The notes below the pieces were generated by a model, which ran no database searches, was not told the DNA's origin, and saw nothing but the letters and a program-made list of their open reading frames with translations. Source: Plazaster borealis (lineage: Eukaryota > Echinodermata > Asteroidea > Forcipulatida > Labidiasteridae). From it: a DNA stretch of 64,000 bases. The translations under genes and the position numbers were made by a program. The stretch spans positions 20,946,822 through 21,010,821 of the forward strand of contig CM037473.1 of the NCBI GenBank assembly GCA_021014325.1. Direction: 5' to 3'. Shown here in pieces: positions 1-15,100 of this stretch. The number at the start of each line of letters is the position of its first letter. The first letter of the stretch is position 1.

Positions 1-141
1 CGTCCACAGAGTCCCCAGACCCATAGAGAGATTCCTCAGTATATCTATGTCTCTCCAGCGGATCAGCAACAACGTTTTCCCATGGCTGCAGCTGGTCAGC
101 ATTACTCGGCCATTTATCCTTCTCAGGCTGCAAGACACCAG
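1..141 (+). CDS. NCOR1: NCoR exon 1 of window (N-terminal region, cut by window edge)
   Basis: Read in frame 1 it gives 47 residues rich in Gln, Pro and Tyr, ending YPSQAARHQ, followed by the donor GTGGGT at 142. The vertebrate proteins have a similar stretch just after their start (a Tyr/Pro-rich segment, then RHQ), so little of the protein is missing. Whether the exon begins at or before base 1 cannot be seen. Ends in phase 0. Confidence 0.8.
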
Positions 142-3100
142 GTGGGTTTCCAAATAAAGTAGTGTTTGACTGCTATCTTTTTGAAACAACTTTTAGGGAC
201 AGCCACTGTTGTTTATGAATAAGGGAATCAAAGTGTGTGAAGAGGTTTTTAATCAAGTGGTTTAAACACGCTGAGGCCCGGTTCTTGATAATTTCACTGA
301 GACGAAGTGGAGATAGAATTATCCTGAACCGGGCCTCAGCGTGTTTTAAAACCGATTCAACAAACTTTGATTCCCATTCGTAAATACCTTTCAATTAAAA
401 AACAGTTTTAAAAACTGTACAAGTTTACTGTTTATATCGCATGTTTATAGCCACATATCTCCTCTCGACCAATCAGAATGGATAAACTGTTGCGGTATTT
501 ATGAATAGATGTTTGAATTGGCTTGGAATTTAATCCTGTGAATTACACGTACATGTACACTCGTGACATTCATGTTATGTGTAACTAACTTGTGATTTGC
601 CACAATTGACACTGAAGTGTACATGAAGGTTTGGAATAACATGTATTTGTGTGTACATGTCAACAGAGGTTATGGCCTCTGTTGCCCTGATTTTGGCCGC
701 GGTACACGAACCCCTTCAGAATATTCCCAAGGTCTTTAAGATTATCCTCTAGGGAATCAGTGCCCTTTGCAAAATAAAAACGGCCTTGCCCCATCATTTA
801 AAGATGAAATGTCAGTCTACATGTATGAACTCACTGTCAGTTGTCGAGGCATCTTCAGTTCAACATGTTCAATATAGTGGTATGAACTCACTGTCAGTTG
901 TGTGGGCCAGGGTAGGGGCATCTTCAGTTTTGCCACTTCCGTGACTCCCCCAACAGTCTGTCATCACATTGGTAATTTAAACCCATTACAAATATTGAAC
1001 CAGCCCTTTAAACATGCAGCAGGGAAAAGCACTGCACATCCAGGTATACATGTATGTAGACAGAAATAATTTAATATTGTCAGCTATTAAGTAACATGGT
1101 TGAGGATTGACAGCCAGTTCCGCTAGATATAAATAAAGTCCAAATGTTTATTGCTCTTTCCTAATCTTCATTGTCACAAGTTACAGTCCATGTACATGCA
1201 TGCTTTCCCTTTGAAGAACGCCTGGTAAATGGTGTTAAAGTAAATTTGAATGGAACCAATGTTAATGTTTTGTTCAGTTCTATTGTACTTCAACAATAAT
1301 CCTCTCATTAAAACAAATTCAGCTGTCTACATGTTGACAATATGTATAAGTTTATTGCCACCTTGAAGTCTGAATCTGGCATCCTAATTCTTGTCACATG
1401 ACTGTACGTGCTGCCTTCATTTGCAGTGACTGCTCTAGCCCTGATTTCAACATTAAGGGTTCATGTTAGATTACATAATGTAGGTGCATTGAAACATACA
1501 GTAATGGCTTTCGTTGTATTTTGCAGCTCTTTAACCGCTAAAGCCAAATAATTTGGAAAGGGCGAGCGGATTCAGATGCAAAGGTTTTTCATTGATTGAT
1601 CATGTTGATGCAAATGTCACATGTGAAAATTTACATCAAGTTATATACGTACTGCTCTTTGTGTACAAGTGCACTGTAACAAGTTTGAGTAATTAAAATA
1701 AGCTCATGCTTAAAGGCCTGTACACTATTGGTAAGGTCGAAAAACACAAATGCTCACAGATTCACACATAACTTACATGATTTAAAGTAAGTAATGGTTG
1801 AAAGGGTTCCTTAAAATACTTCTGCCTAAAATGCTATCGTTTCTGAGAAATGAGTAAAACAATAGTTTATATCACGTGCGATATTTTGAAAAAACAGAAA
1901 AAAGGTCTCTTTTCACTATTTTCTTGTGATCTCGATGACCAATTGAGCTCAAACATTTACAGGTTTGTTTGTTCATGCATATGTTGAATCACACAAAATG
2001 TGGACACTGATTTTGAGCTGTTACCAAAAGTGTACAATACCTTTAAAGAGGAAGGGGAATGTCAAATTCAATTTTGTGATGTACTCATTTTCCATTAAAT
2101 AGAGTCCTCATGTGAGTGGGGGAAAACGAAATGTAAATACATACATTGTACATCTGCACATGTGTAAATTCAACCTTGATTAAGAACTCTTAACCCCCCC
2201 CCCCCCCCGAAAATGAAAATGAAATATACAAATAACAACCGAACCCCATTCCCCATCAGACCCACTACGTTTATGTACACACGACATGTTTGTTGAATGT
2301 ATGCTGTTGATGATTTATTTAACAGGAATCATCAGACCATTAAAAGATTCAGTAACATTATAAATTAACAGCTTGCTTGATGACCACTTGCATGTTATTT
2401 CAACTTGTTGAAGTATGCACAAATCATATTAGAGTTATGTTGTAATATTCTGTGTGTTCTTCCTTTTAGTGATTCCAAATGATACATTTAAAGACATTTT
2501 ATACTGATTTTTATCTCAAAGTTATTTTTTATTGCTCAACTCTTATGCCTTCTTCTGTCTGTTATCAATCAGGAGTTGGCAGCCATGGATTTCCGTGACC
2601 AGCGAGGAGAGCATTTTAATGCTCAGATTAGAAGGCGGCCATCTTTACTGTCAGAATTTCAAGGTCACACAGCCACAGAGCGAGACCGGTGAGAGAGGGA
2701 GTAATTAAAGGAAGATCTGAATTATTACAAATCACAATAAAAAACCACAAAAGCATGTCAAAGAGTAAAAACACCAGTTATCATTGACCATATCTCCCTC
2801 AACATTTGAAGGGTATGGACAAGTGTGACACTGTTGGAAAGCCCTACTGAAGAGTTTTCCAGCAATGTACAGTTTGGGGGTGTGAGCTGAACAGGGAGGA
2901 TGGGAGGCACTTGAGAAGGAGGCCACCCCAATGCCTACTGGCATTGCTTCTTTACACACAGGGCTGTGTGTACCGTATTTTCCTGCGGATAAGACGCTCG
3001 GCGGACAAGACGCAGGACCCTAAAATGACCCCCAAAAAATTCAAACGTCAGCAGACAAGGCGCACCGCCGCACAAGGCGCATGTTTAACCGCACACAAAG

Positions 3101-6100
3101 AACACTGGGCGCCACCCGTAGCCGGTACATTGACACAAATACGTAATTCTGTTGCCTTTTTGAGCGTTCAGAAGCATGAATTAAACCGTAACCACCATTT
3201 GTTGGCTCTACAAACCCATGCAAAAAAAACCCACGTAAAATGATACCGACCTTCATCCACCCATTCAGCCAATGCTGTCCGTTGTTTTATTAAAATAATA
3301 TGAAGTCCGGCCCAATCAACGGCCAGAAACGATGATCCACGCACTGTTTGAAGAATTTGCAACACGAACCCAGGCCCTCCTAGCCTGAGCATCTGACGTC
3401 CCACAACGAGGATCCTTGCTGATACCGGCAGGTAACCAGTCTAAGTCCATCCGAGCCAGTAGATGTTGCGCCCTCTACCGGTGACTAATACCGAAACTGG
3501 CGTCGCCTTTGCAATAATCCCGACCCGGGAAGACGTAATAAAATGTTTCATTAAATATATTTGTTGAAGTTTTTGTAATGTTTTGGATGTTGATGAATGA
3601 TTTCCTATTATTCCAAACCTATAATTTGTTAATCTTGTTCAAAAGAATTTGTTTTCAAGGATCATTTTTTATTTTACAAATGAAATAAACGAAACAGACA
3701 CATTACCCATATTTTTTCTCGTTTGGTTTTGTTTTTCCCGTAACACCCAAGAGGACATAAAAAAATTGTTTCATTATATTATATGTATACTAAAGGTTTT
3801 GCAATTGAAGTTATATTTTAGTAAATAAAGTTCGTTTGATTTATTTCTAATAATAATTTGTTAATCTCGTTCAAAAGATATTTGTTTTTATAAAATAAAT
3901 AAACGAAACAGACACATGAACCATCTCTTTTCTGGTTTGGTCGTCCTGAAAAGGACGGTTGGTTTAGTTGGTTCTTCAAGATTTAATTGAAGCTGTATAT
4001 CAGGTGGCCGGTGGAGAGAATACGCCGGATTTCATCCTCATCTTCAGACTTGCAGAAAAAACCAACAGCACACCTTTGAGCACCACCAAAACGCGGTGAA
4101 TGGAAGAACCTTGTTGACTTGGGTTTTAAAATAATGCCGATTGTCATGTCGGAACGAATACCCGGCCACACAGAAAAACGTTTGTACGGCGCCGACGTCT
4201 AAGGGGGGGCTAGACGCATTGCGGCATTGTTGGAATGAAAGCACGGTCATGGGCCGGGGGATCAACAACATGTTGCGGCATTGTTGGAATGAAAGCACGG
4301 TCTGGGGGATTGCGGCATTGTTCGGACGAAAATAGGGTCTCAGTGTCTAGTGGAGGTAACCCATATTGTGTACCTTCTGTGATTGGAAAGACTTAAGAAA
4401 TTCTTTGAAATGTATTGTTATCTGAGTTGGTTTGTGCTTCATGTGACTCCAAACAAGAGGAAGGAAATCAACTCTGAACTTGATATCTAATTAACCATCC
4501 AATGAGGTACACTGGTTTGAGATCAATCATAAACTTGTCAAATAGATACACCATCCATAGATGCTTCAGCACTTTGGAGCATCTTTATCATGGCAGATAT
4601 TGAAAGGCATGCTACACTGTACATACTGTTCAGAATGCCATAAATATTGATGAAAAATTGAGTTTATAAGTGTATAGGAATAGTCTTGCCTTGATATGAA
4701 GGCACTGCTAAAAGAAATGACCAAAAGTATACTAGTGATCAATTACATGTAAACAGTACTTATGAATTTCCAATATTGTCATTTAACTCATTCTAGAAAT
4801 GCGGAATACTACAGACCAAACAGTTTTGAGCCAGTTAGAGCACCGCCTGTCACTACACAGGTTGAGACGGAACAGGTTATGGCTCCAAAGCGCCCTCGTC
4901 TGACCATGGAGAGCCAAGAAGATGTGAAGCCAATTAGACCAGTCCCACTCGCTGGTGACCCACGGGTCGTTCACATAGCCCAACCTGAGATAAAAAAGGT
5001 ACAGGAGATAATTACCACTGTAGTTCACAAGCTCTTTGTTGCATAATTACAGTATTGTCAAGTCAGTGCAAAGAACTTGCAACTCAATTTAGTATAAAGT
5101 TGTATCTGGCACAATTAACATTCCAAAAAGGCCCCAAGCGAAAACGTTACATCGCAGGCCATTGGGTTTATGTGTACACCAAGGATAGTTCTAGAGAGAT
5201 ACTGACAATGGTGCAGTTTCTAACATGGATGTCATGATACATTGTTCGACACTGACACCACAATATGAGGATTGATGAAGCAAGCTAAAAAACACATCAA
5301 CCCATAAAGGCCAAAATACATATGTCTTCAACACTGATGCTGTAGCATTTCCTTCAATTACATGTACATGTAGTCAGATTTGGATATAAAAATCTTACTG
5401 AAGAGAAAGTTATGAAACCTACAAACCTGTTATGTATAATCCCACTTTGACAGGTATATATACATGTATGTGACCTCAATTCCTATGGCTTATCCAAGGA
5501 GGCCAACTGGTTCCCTATCCCTCCTATCTGTGTGTAGAAACCATCCTCATCAGGACACAGGAAGTGATTGGAATTAACATGGCACCAGCTAGGCGGTGGA
5601 GACAGCCCATGTGTATTAGAGCGCTTGTTAGACTACTTGTTAGACCACCTGTAGACCTTGTGTCAGGTGTGTGTACATTATGCACCCTATTAAAGGGGCA
5701 CTCAATGGGCACATACAAAACCAGGTGCAACTCATGTGGTTTGAATGCCGTGTCTATGTTGATTAGACATTAGAAAGTTATGTGCTTTACTGATTCACAC
5801 ATGCACACTGTGAAACTGTGTAGTATATCAGGCACTTTGCGTAATGTTTTATTATCAATGACGGGTCATGTGTATCTGAATATATTCAGGTTGGCTCAAC
5901 AGTTTCTTCCCTGCCTTTCACCTCTGCGACCCTGATCCATACGGACTGGAGTCTTTGCATGTGGACTGCTCCCTACCTGATACATGGGTTCTCCCTTTAG
6001 GGGGGTTTTCCACCTACATCTAAAACTAACTTTTTTTCATCAGTTATCTTCAAGCCTACAGGTCTACAGTGCTAGTTGCTTTTGAGAGTCCCTTGGTTTC

Positions 6101-9100
6101 ATTACTAGAAAGATATATTTATACATATAATAATAATAATAATAACAACATTGTGTGCACATGTAGCTTGAAGCATGTCACACAGAACATGGAGGTAGGA
6201 TAGAATAAGTCCTTGATTGTGCAAAAGGCAGGCTACCCAAGTGCAACTGTCTATTACTACTTGTACATCTGTATTAGTACATCAGCAGAACAACCACCCT
6301 CATTAGAGAGTAGGAATCATGTGATATCTACAGACCTCACTCTCTGGTTGCTTTCCAATATGCTAGGTTTCTAAAGCTACCATACATAAATTAGATTATT
6401 TGTACCCAATTTCCAAGCATTGTTTGATGTTTTTTTCCCTGTGACTAGTTAAGGCTATCATATGACTATAACCTCTCAAGTGGAGTATAAAAGATCTATC
6501 CAATTTCAGGTCCTTAATTCAACTGCTTCCCTCCACCGACATTGATGATCATTTCCTATCAGTGGCTCATATTTCCTTCTCGTGACAAAGAGGACACAGT
6601 TGAGGGGAACCGGGCACACAATTAGAGCGTAGCAGCCCCTATTGAAACCATGGCTTTATTTGGGCAGTCCATAAATATCTTGCCCCCTGTTGTTGTAGTT
6701 ACTGCTAGTTTACAAGTAGGCATGACAGGGCTCTTGCAGTCTCTACATTTACTCACTCCCTTGTTCCTGTTCATTGTAATGAGTACCAGCCCCCTTGACT
6801 AACTTTGACTTGATAATCTGCCTGAGCCAGGCTGAGGTTAAGCATACCTAACTAGTCCAGTTAACCAGCACATACAATGAACTTGTTACATCCGAAATTA
6901 AGTCCCAAAATTTCAGCAAGTGATATACATGCATATGAAAATAAAAAATACAATTTCAGTCAGTGAAATTTCTAGTGAAAGGTGTGGTTGAGGTTGTAAT
7001 TTGAGCCTTGAATATGTTTAGGTCTTAACACCTGTTAACAATCTCAACTTGATCAAAGTTATACCCCTCAGTAACCGAATGCGCAAGATTGGCAGTTTCT
7101 TCTTTATCTGTGTGGTAAAATTCATAATGATTTTCTTTTAATCCCTCAGTAGTAATAACAAACACTCCAAATTCAAATGGTTTCTTATGATGATGAATTT
7201 CCCCCCCCGGAATTATACTTATTCAGATTTCTTCCTTACTGTATATGTACAATTCTATGTCTTTTGCATGTATAATTTTTAAATTGGAAGCAAGTGTATC
7301 ATGGAAAATAGACAGAAAGATGTGTTCTCTTATTTAAAGATTTCCGTAGTATGTGCTTACATAAAAAAATAGGATTTTATTCATTCATGTACATGTAGTG
7401 TATTTTGCATGATGAACCTCGTTGTCAGTGATTTAATAAGTTTCCCAAACTCAACTGCTAATTTTTAGTTCACCCTATTGTTTTTCCTGTCTAGGAGCAG
7501 CCCTACTTCCCAAAAGTAGAGAATGTTTCTCCAACCCCCATAGAGCAAGAGTCCCCATCTAAGCAATCTAAGGAAGGCTTAGTGCAATCTATGGAGCGAG
7601 TGGATCGAGAAATTGCTAAAGTTGAAACACAGATCAGTAAACTCAAGAAAAAACAGGTACTGTTGAGCTTTAGACAATGTGTAATGTGAGACTGATAGTC
7701 AGAAAACAGAAGGCTTATTAGATTGAAATATGCAGTAGAGATGGTATTGAGTTTTACACAATGCTGTCTAATATCTTACAAATGATGAAAACTTATTACT
7801 CGCCACTCACTCACTCACTCACTCGGTCGCCCACAGGTGCCCACATTACTCGCCCATTCATATCTTTTCTAGTTATTCATCTTTATGTTCCATTGATGCA
7901 TTCTGTATTGAACAATCTAGCCAATCATTACCACTCAACATTAGAAGCAGAAAGTCTGAAATATGTTATAGTATTTTGAATGGGATATCAGTGTAGTCTG
8001 CCTTATTTGTATTTGATAATTAGCAAGAGCTTGAGGAACGAGCAGCTAAACCTCCTCAGATAGAGAAACCAGGATCACCCAGTAGCATTATCCCAGAACC
8101 CAAACAACAGAACATCATACAAGTCATCTACACTGAGAACAGAGTAAGTCCCTTGGAATATACAGATCAGTAACAGACTAGTCAATCTGTCTGTTCAGAT
8201 TGAATTGACTGGTACGTTTTGTCCAAATGTTTTTTGCTAGAGTCATTTTGGTAAAGCTTAATTGGGATTGAGACCTTTTTTCTAAAGAACCAGGTCTCTC
8301 ATATGCTATCCTTCCCCCAGTGGAAACTTCCTCCTTACTTATTTGTGTTTCAATAAAATCATTTTCCATGGCAACCAGGGGCTGAATTAGGGGAAAATAA
8401 ATAGTTGTTTAAAAGATTTAAAATATAAAAAGCATTTAGATAAACACAAAATACAAAACATCAAAATTTTGGAAAGTGCTAAAAGGGTAACATAATCGAG
8501 AGAATTGCAATATTTAAAAAAAAGGGAGAAAACATTAAAGAAAAACAAATCAATTACAATTATGTGGCATATAGAAAACATGATTCTTAAAATGCAAGAC
8601 AATCATTTATTTAACAGATTGACTAAGAATAGCAAGGAACTTAAATCTTGAAGTTCAACACTTTAGATAGGTTAATTGTTTGGGGTGTCTGAGTGCATAT
8701 CCACAGTATTTTTAATCCTAAAATTGATTCCTGCACCCTATTTTTAAAAATCCCTTTCACAAATCTGTAAGACCCCCATGAAGGTCCCTTGTTTCCATCT
8801 ATCCTTTTTCGTCAAGAAGCAAGGTGTTAACTGGATCTGGAAAATGGGCTTTCCAAATTTGCTTCGGTTGAAAAACAGCGTGTCAAAACAGGACCTCCAA
8901 AAGACATTTAGTCCCATCTGGCTAGTACTATGCCAATATGTAACCCCCCTCCCATCCCCCCCCCCCCCCCCCGAGTCTTCATGATACATTACATGTATCA
9001 GATTGTTTCTTCCTGTTCACCTTACAGAGGAAAGCTGAAGCTGCACACAACATGTTGGCAAATCTTGGCCCTGGTAATGACTTGGTGAGTAGCTATCAAT

Positions 9101-12100
9101 CATTCATGTGAATGAGTAATCATTGGCCTTGATCAATGTTAGATGGGATCATCGCGTGTAAATTTCAATCATTATTTTTTTTAAGGAGCATTTCTTGTTG
9201 ATAAATTTGTTTCAATTTATTGGAAATAATGTGAATAGTTATTTGTTTTGTTTTGGTTTTATTTCTTTTTTTTCTGGAGGGCAAGAGAGGTAATTGAAAT
9301 TCAAGTTACTCAAAGTAAGAAGAAAAACTGATTCTTACAATCAATATTGATTCAGTACATGTGAAGGCACCATGACTAACAAAGTTGAAACACAATCCAA
9401 AACAAACATTTTCCTGACTTATGGATTGAAGCTGTTGCAGAATGAAAGTTTTGCACAGTTTAGGTTCAGCCATAACAGCCATAACAGTGCATAGGCACTT
9501 CTGCAGTACTGCAGGAATGTATAAACACTGTGGGTTGGTACACTGCTTTATATTCAATGTATTTTTTCTTCCTGTATTAACATTTTTTGACCAATTTTTT
9601 TGAGAATTTTAAAGAAAATTTTGGGGGAAAAAAAACATGGTTGGTAGGATGAAGACAAACAAACACTTTTTGGGGCCTAATACACAATAGAGAGATGTGG
9701 CAAAAGGAAAGTCTGATCTATTAAAGGCACTGAACACGTTTGGAAGTTCTCAAACCATTGTACTGTCATTTTGGGGTTATACGGTTTTACGTTTTTACAG
9801 TTTTACGGGTTCTGTAGTGTATTAATTACAATGGTTCCATACAGACATTTTATCAAAACTCTACACTGCCTTTAAAACCATCCAACATTTTCTGCATTAC
9901 TCTGAAATAGGTCACTCCTACAAATCCCTGTGAATCCATCCAGTCTATTAATCCTATTGACCCATTTTAACTCCATAGTGCCATTTCCCTGTCTTTCAGC
10001 TACTGTAAGTATGCAAGTGGAACAAATTCCCCCATGCTGGAATGCCACAGCAGAACTCTAACTATCTCCAATGATGGTCAAAGACAGCTTATGGCAGCCA
10101 CTCAGTCTAATGCTTCAAACACACACACACTCCTTTTACTGTATTCAATCCATGTCTAATTCAATTAGGATACTTCATGATGTTAACCTTTATGATGATT
10201 CAAGGGCAATGGCTCCCCCAGTCATATTTCAGGTTTCTTGCTGACTCCCCATGGGACCGATTACAGCAACGCTAGCAGCCATAGTGAGTGATATGATTGA
10301 ATAGCGGTAATCCTAATCTACACAGAATGACTGCTGGGCTTTGGACTACACAGTATATTAAGCATTTTAATACAGTGTAGAGGAAAGTAATCAATGATGC
10401 AACGGGTCATGCTCATGAGAAAGGGAGAGCTTTAAGTATGAAATTGCATCTTATAGATGATGGGATTGCGTGCTAATGATTATGGAATGGACTCATTTGA
10501 AATCATAAAGGAAGTATGAATTTCACTCCAGCCAGTGAATAAGCAGCAACATCCTTTTTAATGCCAATTCAGTTCTCTTCCATGGTGGAAGTAAGCAAAG
10601 TGTGACCAGGGCCCAATAAGCTTAAAGTATCGCTTGTCAGTTTTCTGCTGAGCAAAAATGAGCATAATACCAGTCACAGATGTACATGTGGAATGGTATT
10701 TTGGCTGATAACCTTATTCTCATTAGCAAAATGTTGTTGTGCGCTTAAGCAGTGCTATGAAATTGGATGCAGTTATTTTTATTAGAGTGTAATAGGAGCT
10801 TTCTTTGTGAATGTTGTTTGCAAATGTTGTAACAAAATAACTTCATCAGATATATTTTGACAATTGCTGTGGTGGGGTTGACTGTTTGACTTAAAGGGCA
10901 GTATTTTATAGCAAACAATAAATGCAGAATACCAATGAGGAAGATGATTATTAGTTAACCATTTAGTTTCATGAAAACAAGATGTTAAAGGGCAATCTGT
11001 TTTGGAAATTATCTAACGAAAAAGAGCAAGGATTCCAAGGTTTGTTTTCACATGACTTTAAGATGCAATAAATCCCTTAACAGATCTAAAGACAGAAATC
11101 TGCCCAAGGGCGTTACAGTCAAGACATCTGGAGGTCATGACCTCTACTTACATGTATATCCCTAAGGCAAATGCTGTGGATGTCATTGACCATGAGGTCA
11201 TTGAACACTTTAAGTCTGAGCGATGGACAAATCCCAGGGATTTCCCACAGTGCATGGGGAGTTAGATACAAGGTAATAAACCACAAGGGAAACTGAATGG
11301 GACATTTTAAAGTTTTTAAATTATTTTAAATTTACCCTGTCAGTTTCCCTTGTTGTTTATTGCTTCATATATGAAATAAAAAGTCGTTTTCCCTTATTAC
11401 GGTGTTCTCTCTGCTGCCACTTTCCAGGTTGTATCATAAACTTGGGTGTGATCCCTGGCTATATGACAGTTACCTGTTGAATGGCTTCTGGCTGCCACCC
11501 CCGAACAAAGATATTGACAAAACAGGGAGACCACCAACATTAGGGCTAGATTGCTCAGTTGGTAGAGTGCTGGCACGTTAATCCAGAGGTCTTAGGTTCA
11601 AGTCCTGCTCTAGTCAATTTGTCTTTGTTCAAAATAAGCTGATGGCTAATATTAGGGTGTACATGTTAACAATCCTCTAGGGGTGAGAATGCTCTTTACA
11701 TAAACTTGTAAATGATTTGGGAAAGTTTAATGCCAAATTTCAGAGATGAACATACAGTATGTGTGAAACATTCTTCAAGTTAATTGTACAAACGTGATGG
11801 GTTTGTGACTATTGTACAAGAATAACAATCCTGATGATCTCAACAGATTTACCATTTTACAAGGATACAGGAATGGTTTTTATGAAGATTAAATTAATTC
11901 CCATTATCTAGTTTTCAATAAGCTCATTCTTTAGGAACGTTTTGGGGGGAAAAAACCCCAATGTTGTTGTTTTGTTTATTCAGGGATTTTGTGCACGTTC
12001 ATATACATGCTTACATCAATTGCAGCAATTGAAATAAGCAACTGATTTTGGGTTCTTTAAATACTTTTTTTTCAACAGTTTTTCAGATGGAACTATTTCG

Positions 12101-15100
12101 CTTATAATAAGTGACCTCCTGAGATTGAAACTAATCAAATTTAGTATTCTTGAAAATGACCAATTCTGTAGAATGTGCCAGTCAACCTGACATAGTGTTC
12201 ACCAATCACCAATAAAGCTTTAATCAACATCAACTACATGTAGTTACTGTAGAACAGCAAAGCTTCTGTTAAATGTCATGCACCAGCCTGGGGGATCTGA
12301 TTAACTAACCCATTAAATTGTACCACAAACTAAACAAAACCCATTTGACATTTCAACAGTAAGTTTCTGTTTACAATCAATGGTCTCTTTTATCATGTCA
12401 AAACCTAAGAGTCCTTGCTCAACTTCGAACCAAAAGGTTAAAAGGAAGACGTCAAGGGGTTTTGTTCTTGGTGGTGCATTGTGGCATATCCTTCAGGAGG
12501 ATTTATGCTTATAGATGCTAACCAAAGTAAACCTGTATTTTGGAGTAGTCAGCGATCGAGTTGTCCCAAGGCAGGGAGAGGGGGGGGGGGTTACTTCACA
12601 CTGTTTCCCCTAAGGATACACGCTTTGTTGGGCAAAAGTAAACTCTGCATGTGGGTTATTTCAGCTGAGTCTGTTGCCCTTTGAACCTTATGTTGTTTAG
12701 AAAATGTGAAGGCATTTAAAGGGGCAAGATTGGGATCATTTAAAACAATAAAAAACCTATGATTTAATGTCTCTCCTGGTAGCAAGACACTTGACTGTAA
12801 TTGCTTTGCTGCACCTACAAGATCCTGCCAGTCTGTTTCAATGACACATGTTCCATATGTGTGCTCGACCGCGTTTGTAAAGTTTCTTTCATATTTGTCT
12901 AATATGTAGCTGGATAGGATTTGTTAATTAATGATCCATTAGCATGTAAACGTCTTGCATAATATTAACTTGAAAATATCTTGTCTTTTATATTTTCATT
13001 TCCAGCCAATATACAACCAACCCTCAGACAGCCTCCAGTATCAAGAAAACTTGAAAACGTAAGTCTCAAAGATTGTTGCACTCATTTATTTATTTATTTT
13101 TAATTTTGCTGAAGTTTCATTGTACATGGAGATTTGTGATTTTGAGGGACAAGATTTTAAAGTATCAAAATATGAAAAATTTAGAATCCTGAAGAAAGTA
13201 TTATTTGTTGTTGTCACCAGCTAACAGTGGTGAACCATCATTATATAAAAACATAAATTTCATGTTAAAAAAATTACATGAAACACATTGTCTCTAAGCC
13301 CTTCGGTAATTTACTAAGTACAAATAAGTTTGGTTAGAAAATGATATGAGTTAGGCACTAAACACATCTGTTCAACATCATACTAGCAAAAAACATTTAA
13401 ATGTGTGTTGAGGAGAGATTCCACTTGAAGGTCACTTGCCCTGAGCCAAGTTCCATGACACTTCTTGTGTAATTCCGCATTTATGGCCATAGAATCACAT
13501 GCTTTTACAGTGTACCGTAAGTGCAGAATTCCATTATAAGCAATGCTATGATAATGGACTCTGCACATCTAAACCTGTATCATGCTGCAGTCAGTCATGT
13601 TCCCTGTATGCCATCTTATTCAGCACTACCATTTGCATTACATGAAAAAGGAACCTGACTGTTCTGCCCCCTGAGCCTCCGTTTACGTGTACATTGCAAC
13701 AGGAGATCGTAAGGCATGTATTGTATATAGCACAGCCCATGAACTTGTCAAAAAGGTCGGCTTGATATCTGATATCAATTTCCTTTCAGCGTTCAAAATG
13801 CTTTGAGAGTCTTGTTTTTTTCCTCTACCATGCTCTACAAGAATCTTCACCATTGTTTTTAAATGGGAAAATAGTCAGGAGTTACATGAAAGCAATTAAC
13901 TCAAAAAAGTTGCATCTCTCTGCAATCAGTACTGTTTATGGGAACAGTTTGAAATTATTTAAAGAGTTTCTGTTCTTTAACCTGTAAGAGAAACCCATTG
14001 TACGTATTGTATAGTGTACTTCGATGCACAGATCTCATGCGTACCGTTTGCAAATGCTGTCTTTGAACGTAAAGGTTCAGGAAAAGTATAAAGTATTTTT
14101 CTCTCACATTATGTTATGATGAGAAACCAAATGGAACTTGCATCATGTTCATAAGCTGGTGAAATGTACAGTGCTGTCACTATCTAGTCTGTCATCATAC
14201 ACTATCAAGTATTTTTTCTCTCACATTATGTTATGATGAGAAACCAAATGAAACTTTCATCATGTTCATAAGCTGGTGAAATGTACAGTGCTGTCACTAT
14301 CTAGTCTGTCATCATACACTCATTACTCTGAATATCAGCTGTTTTATATCACTCAGAAAGTCCAAACAAACAGAGATTATGATGGTGTGACTTTGACAAG
14401 TACCAATTGGAAGAGGTCAATGACCCTGATTGCTTATCACCATTACCTGGTGTACAATGTACAGTAGGTCTGGTATTACTGTACAAAGTTCTCTTATCAC
14501 GTGTATTTTATGATATGCATCAGTGTAGAGTCTCTTTCTGGGCCTCGATAAAGAAGTGCATGCTTTTGTTTCCTTCACATGTTAAAGCAATGTTATTGGG
14601 AGCCCAAGGTTTCTAAAAACAATTGAATATATGCATAAGACTTGTACAGTCTATAGGCTTATTACAGAAAATACACTGTTTCATCTGTGTTACTCGAAGT
14701 TACTGTTTCGAACTTAAAAGGGCTTGAACACTGTTGGTAATAAATCCAGGGTTTTTGAAAGGGTTTTTGAAAGGGTTTGTGCCTGTTATAAGAATTTAAA
14801 ATGGCTTACATTGTGTACATGTATGCATGTATGTACACATGTACGCCGAGCTGTTTAAATCCAAAGTTCCTTGGCACTAGCAATACTTAGCTTCATCAGT
14901 GACACTGGTTACTGGCCAAAATCGCATGAACATTGCTTGTAATTGGTCTGTGCTATTTTGGTGTGCATTCTGAATCAGAGCTTACATTTGCCATGTTCAT
15001 TATTCTGATTCACTCCTCATGTCCCAAGGGTACGTAACCCAAGGTGTTTATGCCCAGAGCCTTGATGATCAGTTTCCTGTGATAAAGGAAGATCTTAAAC

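Larger units (their letters stand above)
142..2572 (+). other. NCoR intron 1
   Basis: No gene seen. Holds the foldback element at 212-387, a 58-bp imperfect direct duplication around 823-935, the inverted-repeat element at 1710-2046 and a C-homopolymer near 2193-2208. Confidence 0.8.
4999..7494 (+). other. NCoR intron 3
   Basis: Holds a SINE fragment (5889-6045), a short AAT repeat (6127-6148) and a C run near 7201. No gene seen in the rest. Confidence 0.75.
9085..13005 (+). other. NCoR intron 6
   Basis: 3.9 kb. Contains the small inverted-repeat element 9721-9876, a palindrome 11274-11362 and a SINE copy at 11484-11636. No coding exon or RNA gene recognised in the remainder. Confidence 0.7.

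Noticed and set aside
2911..3404. Overlapping open frames around 2911-3404 on both strands
   Set aside because: They lie in the left half of a non-autonomous DNA element, have no splice signals in phase with NCoR and show no protein-like conservation.
11540..11620. Possible tRNA gene
   Set aside because: A and B boxes are present, but the copy is collinear with others at 58935 and 59195 that extend beyond tRNA limits, so it is a SINE rather than a working tRNA.
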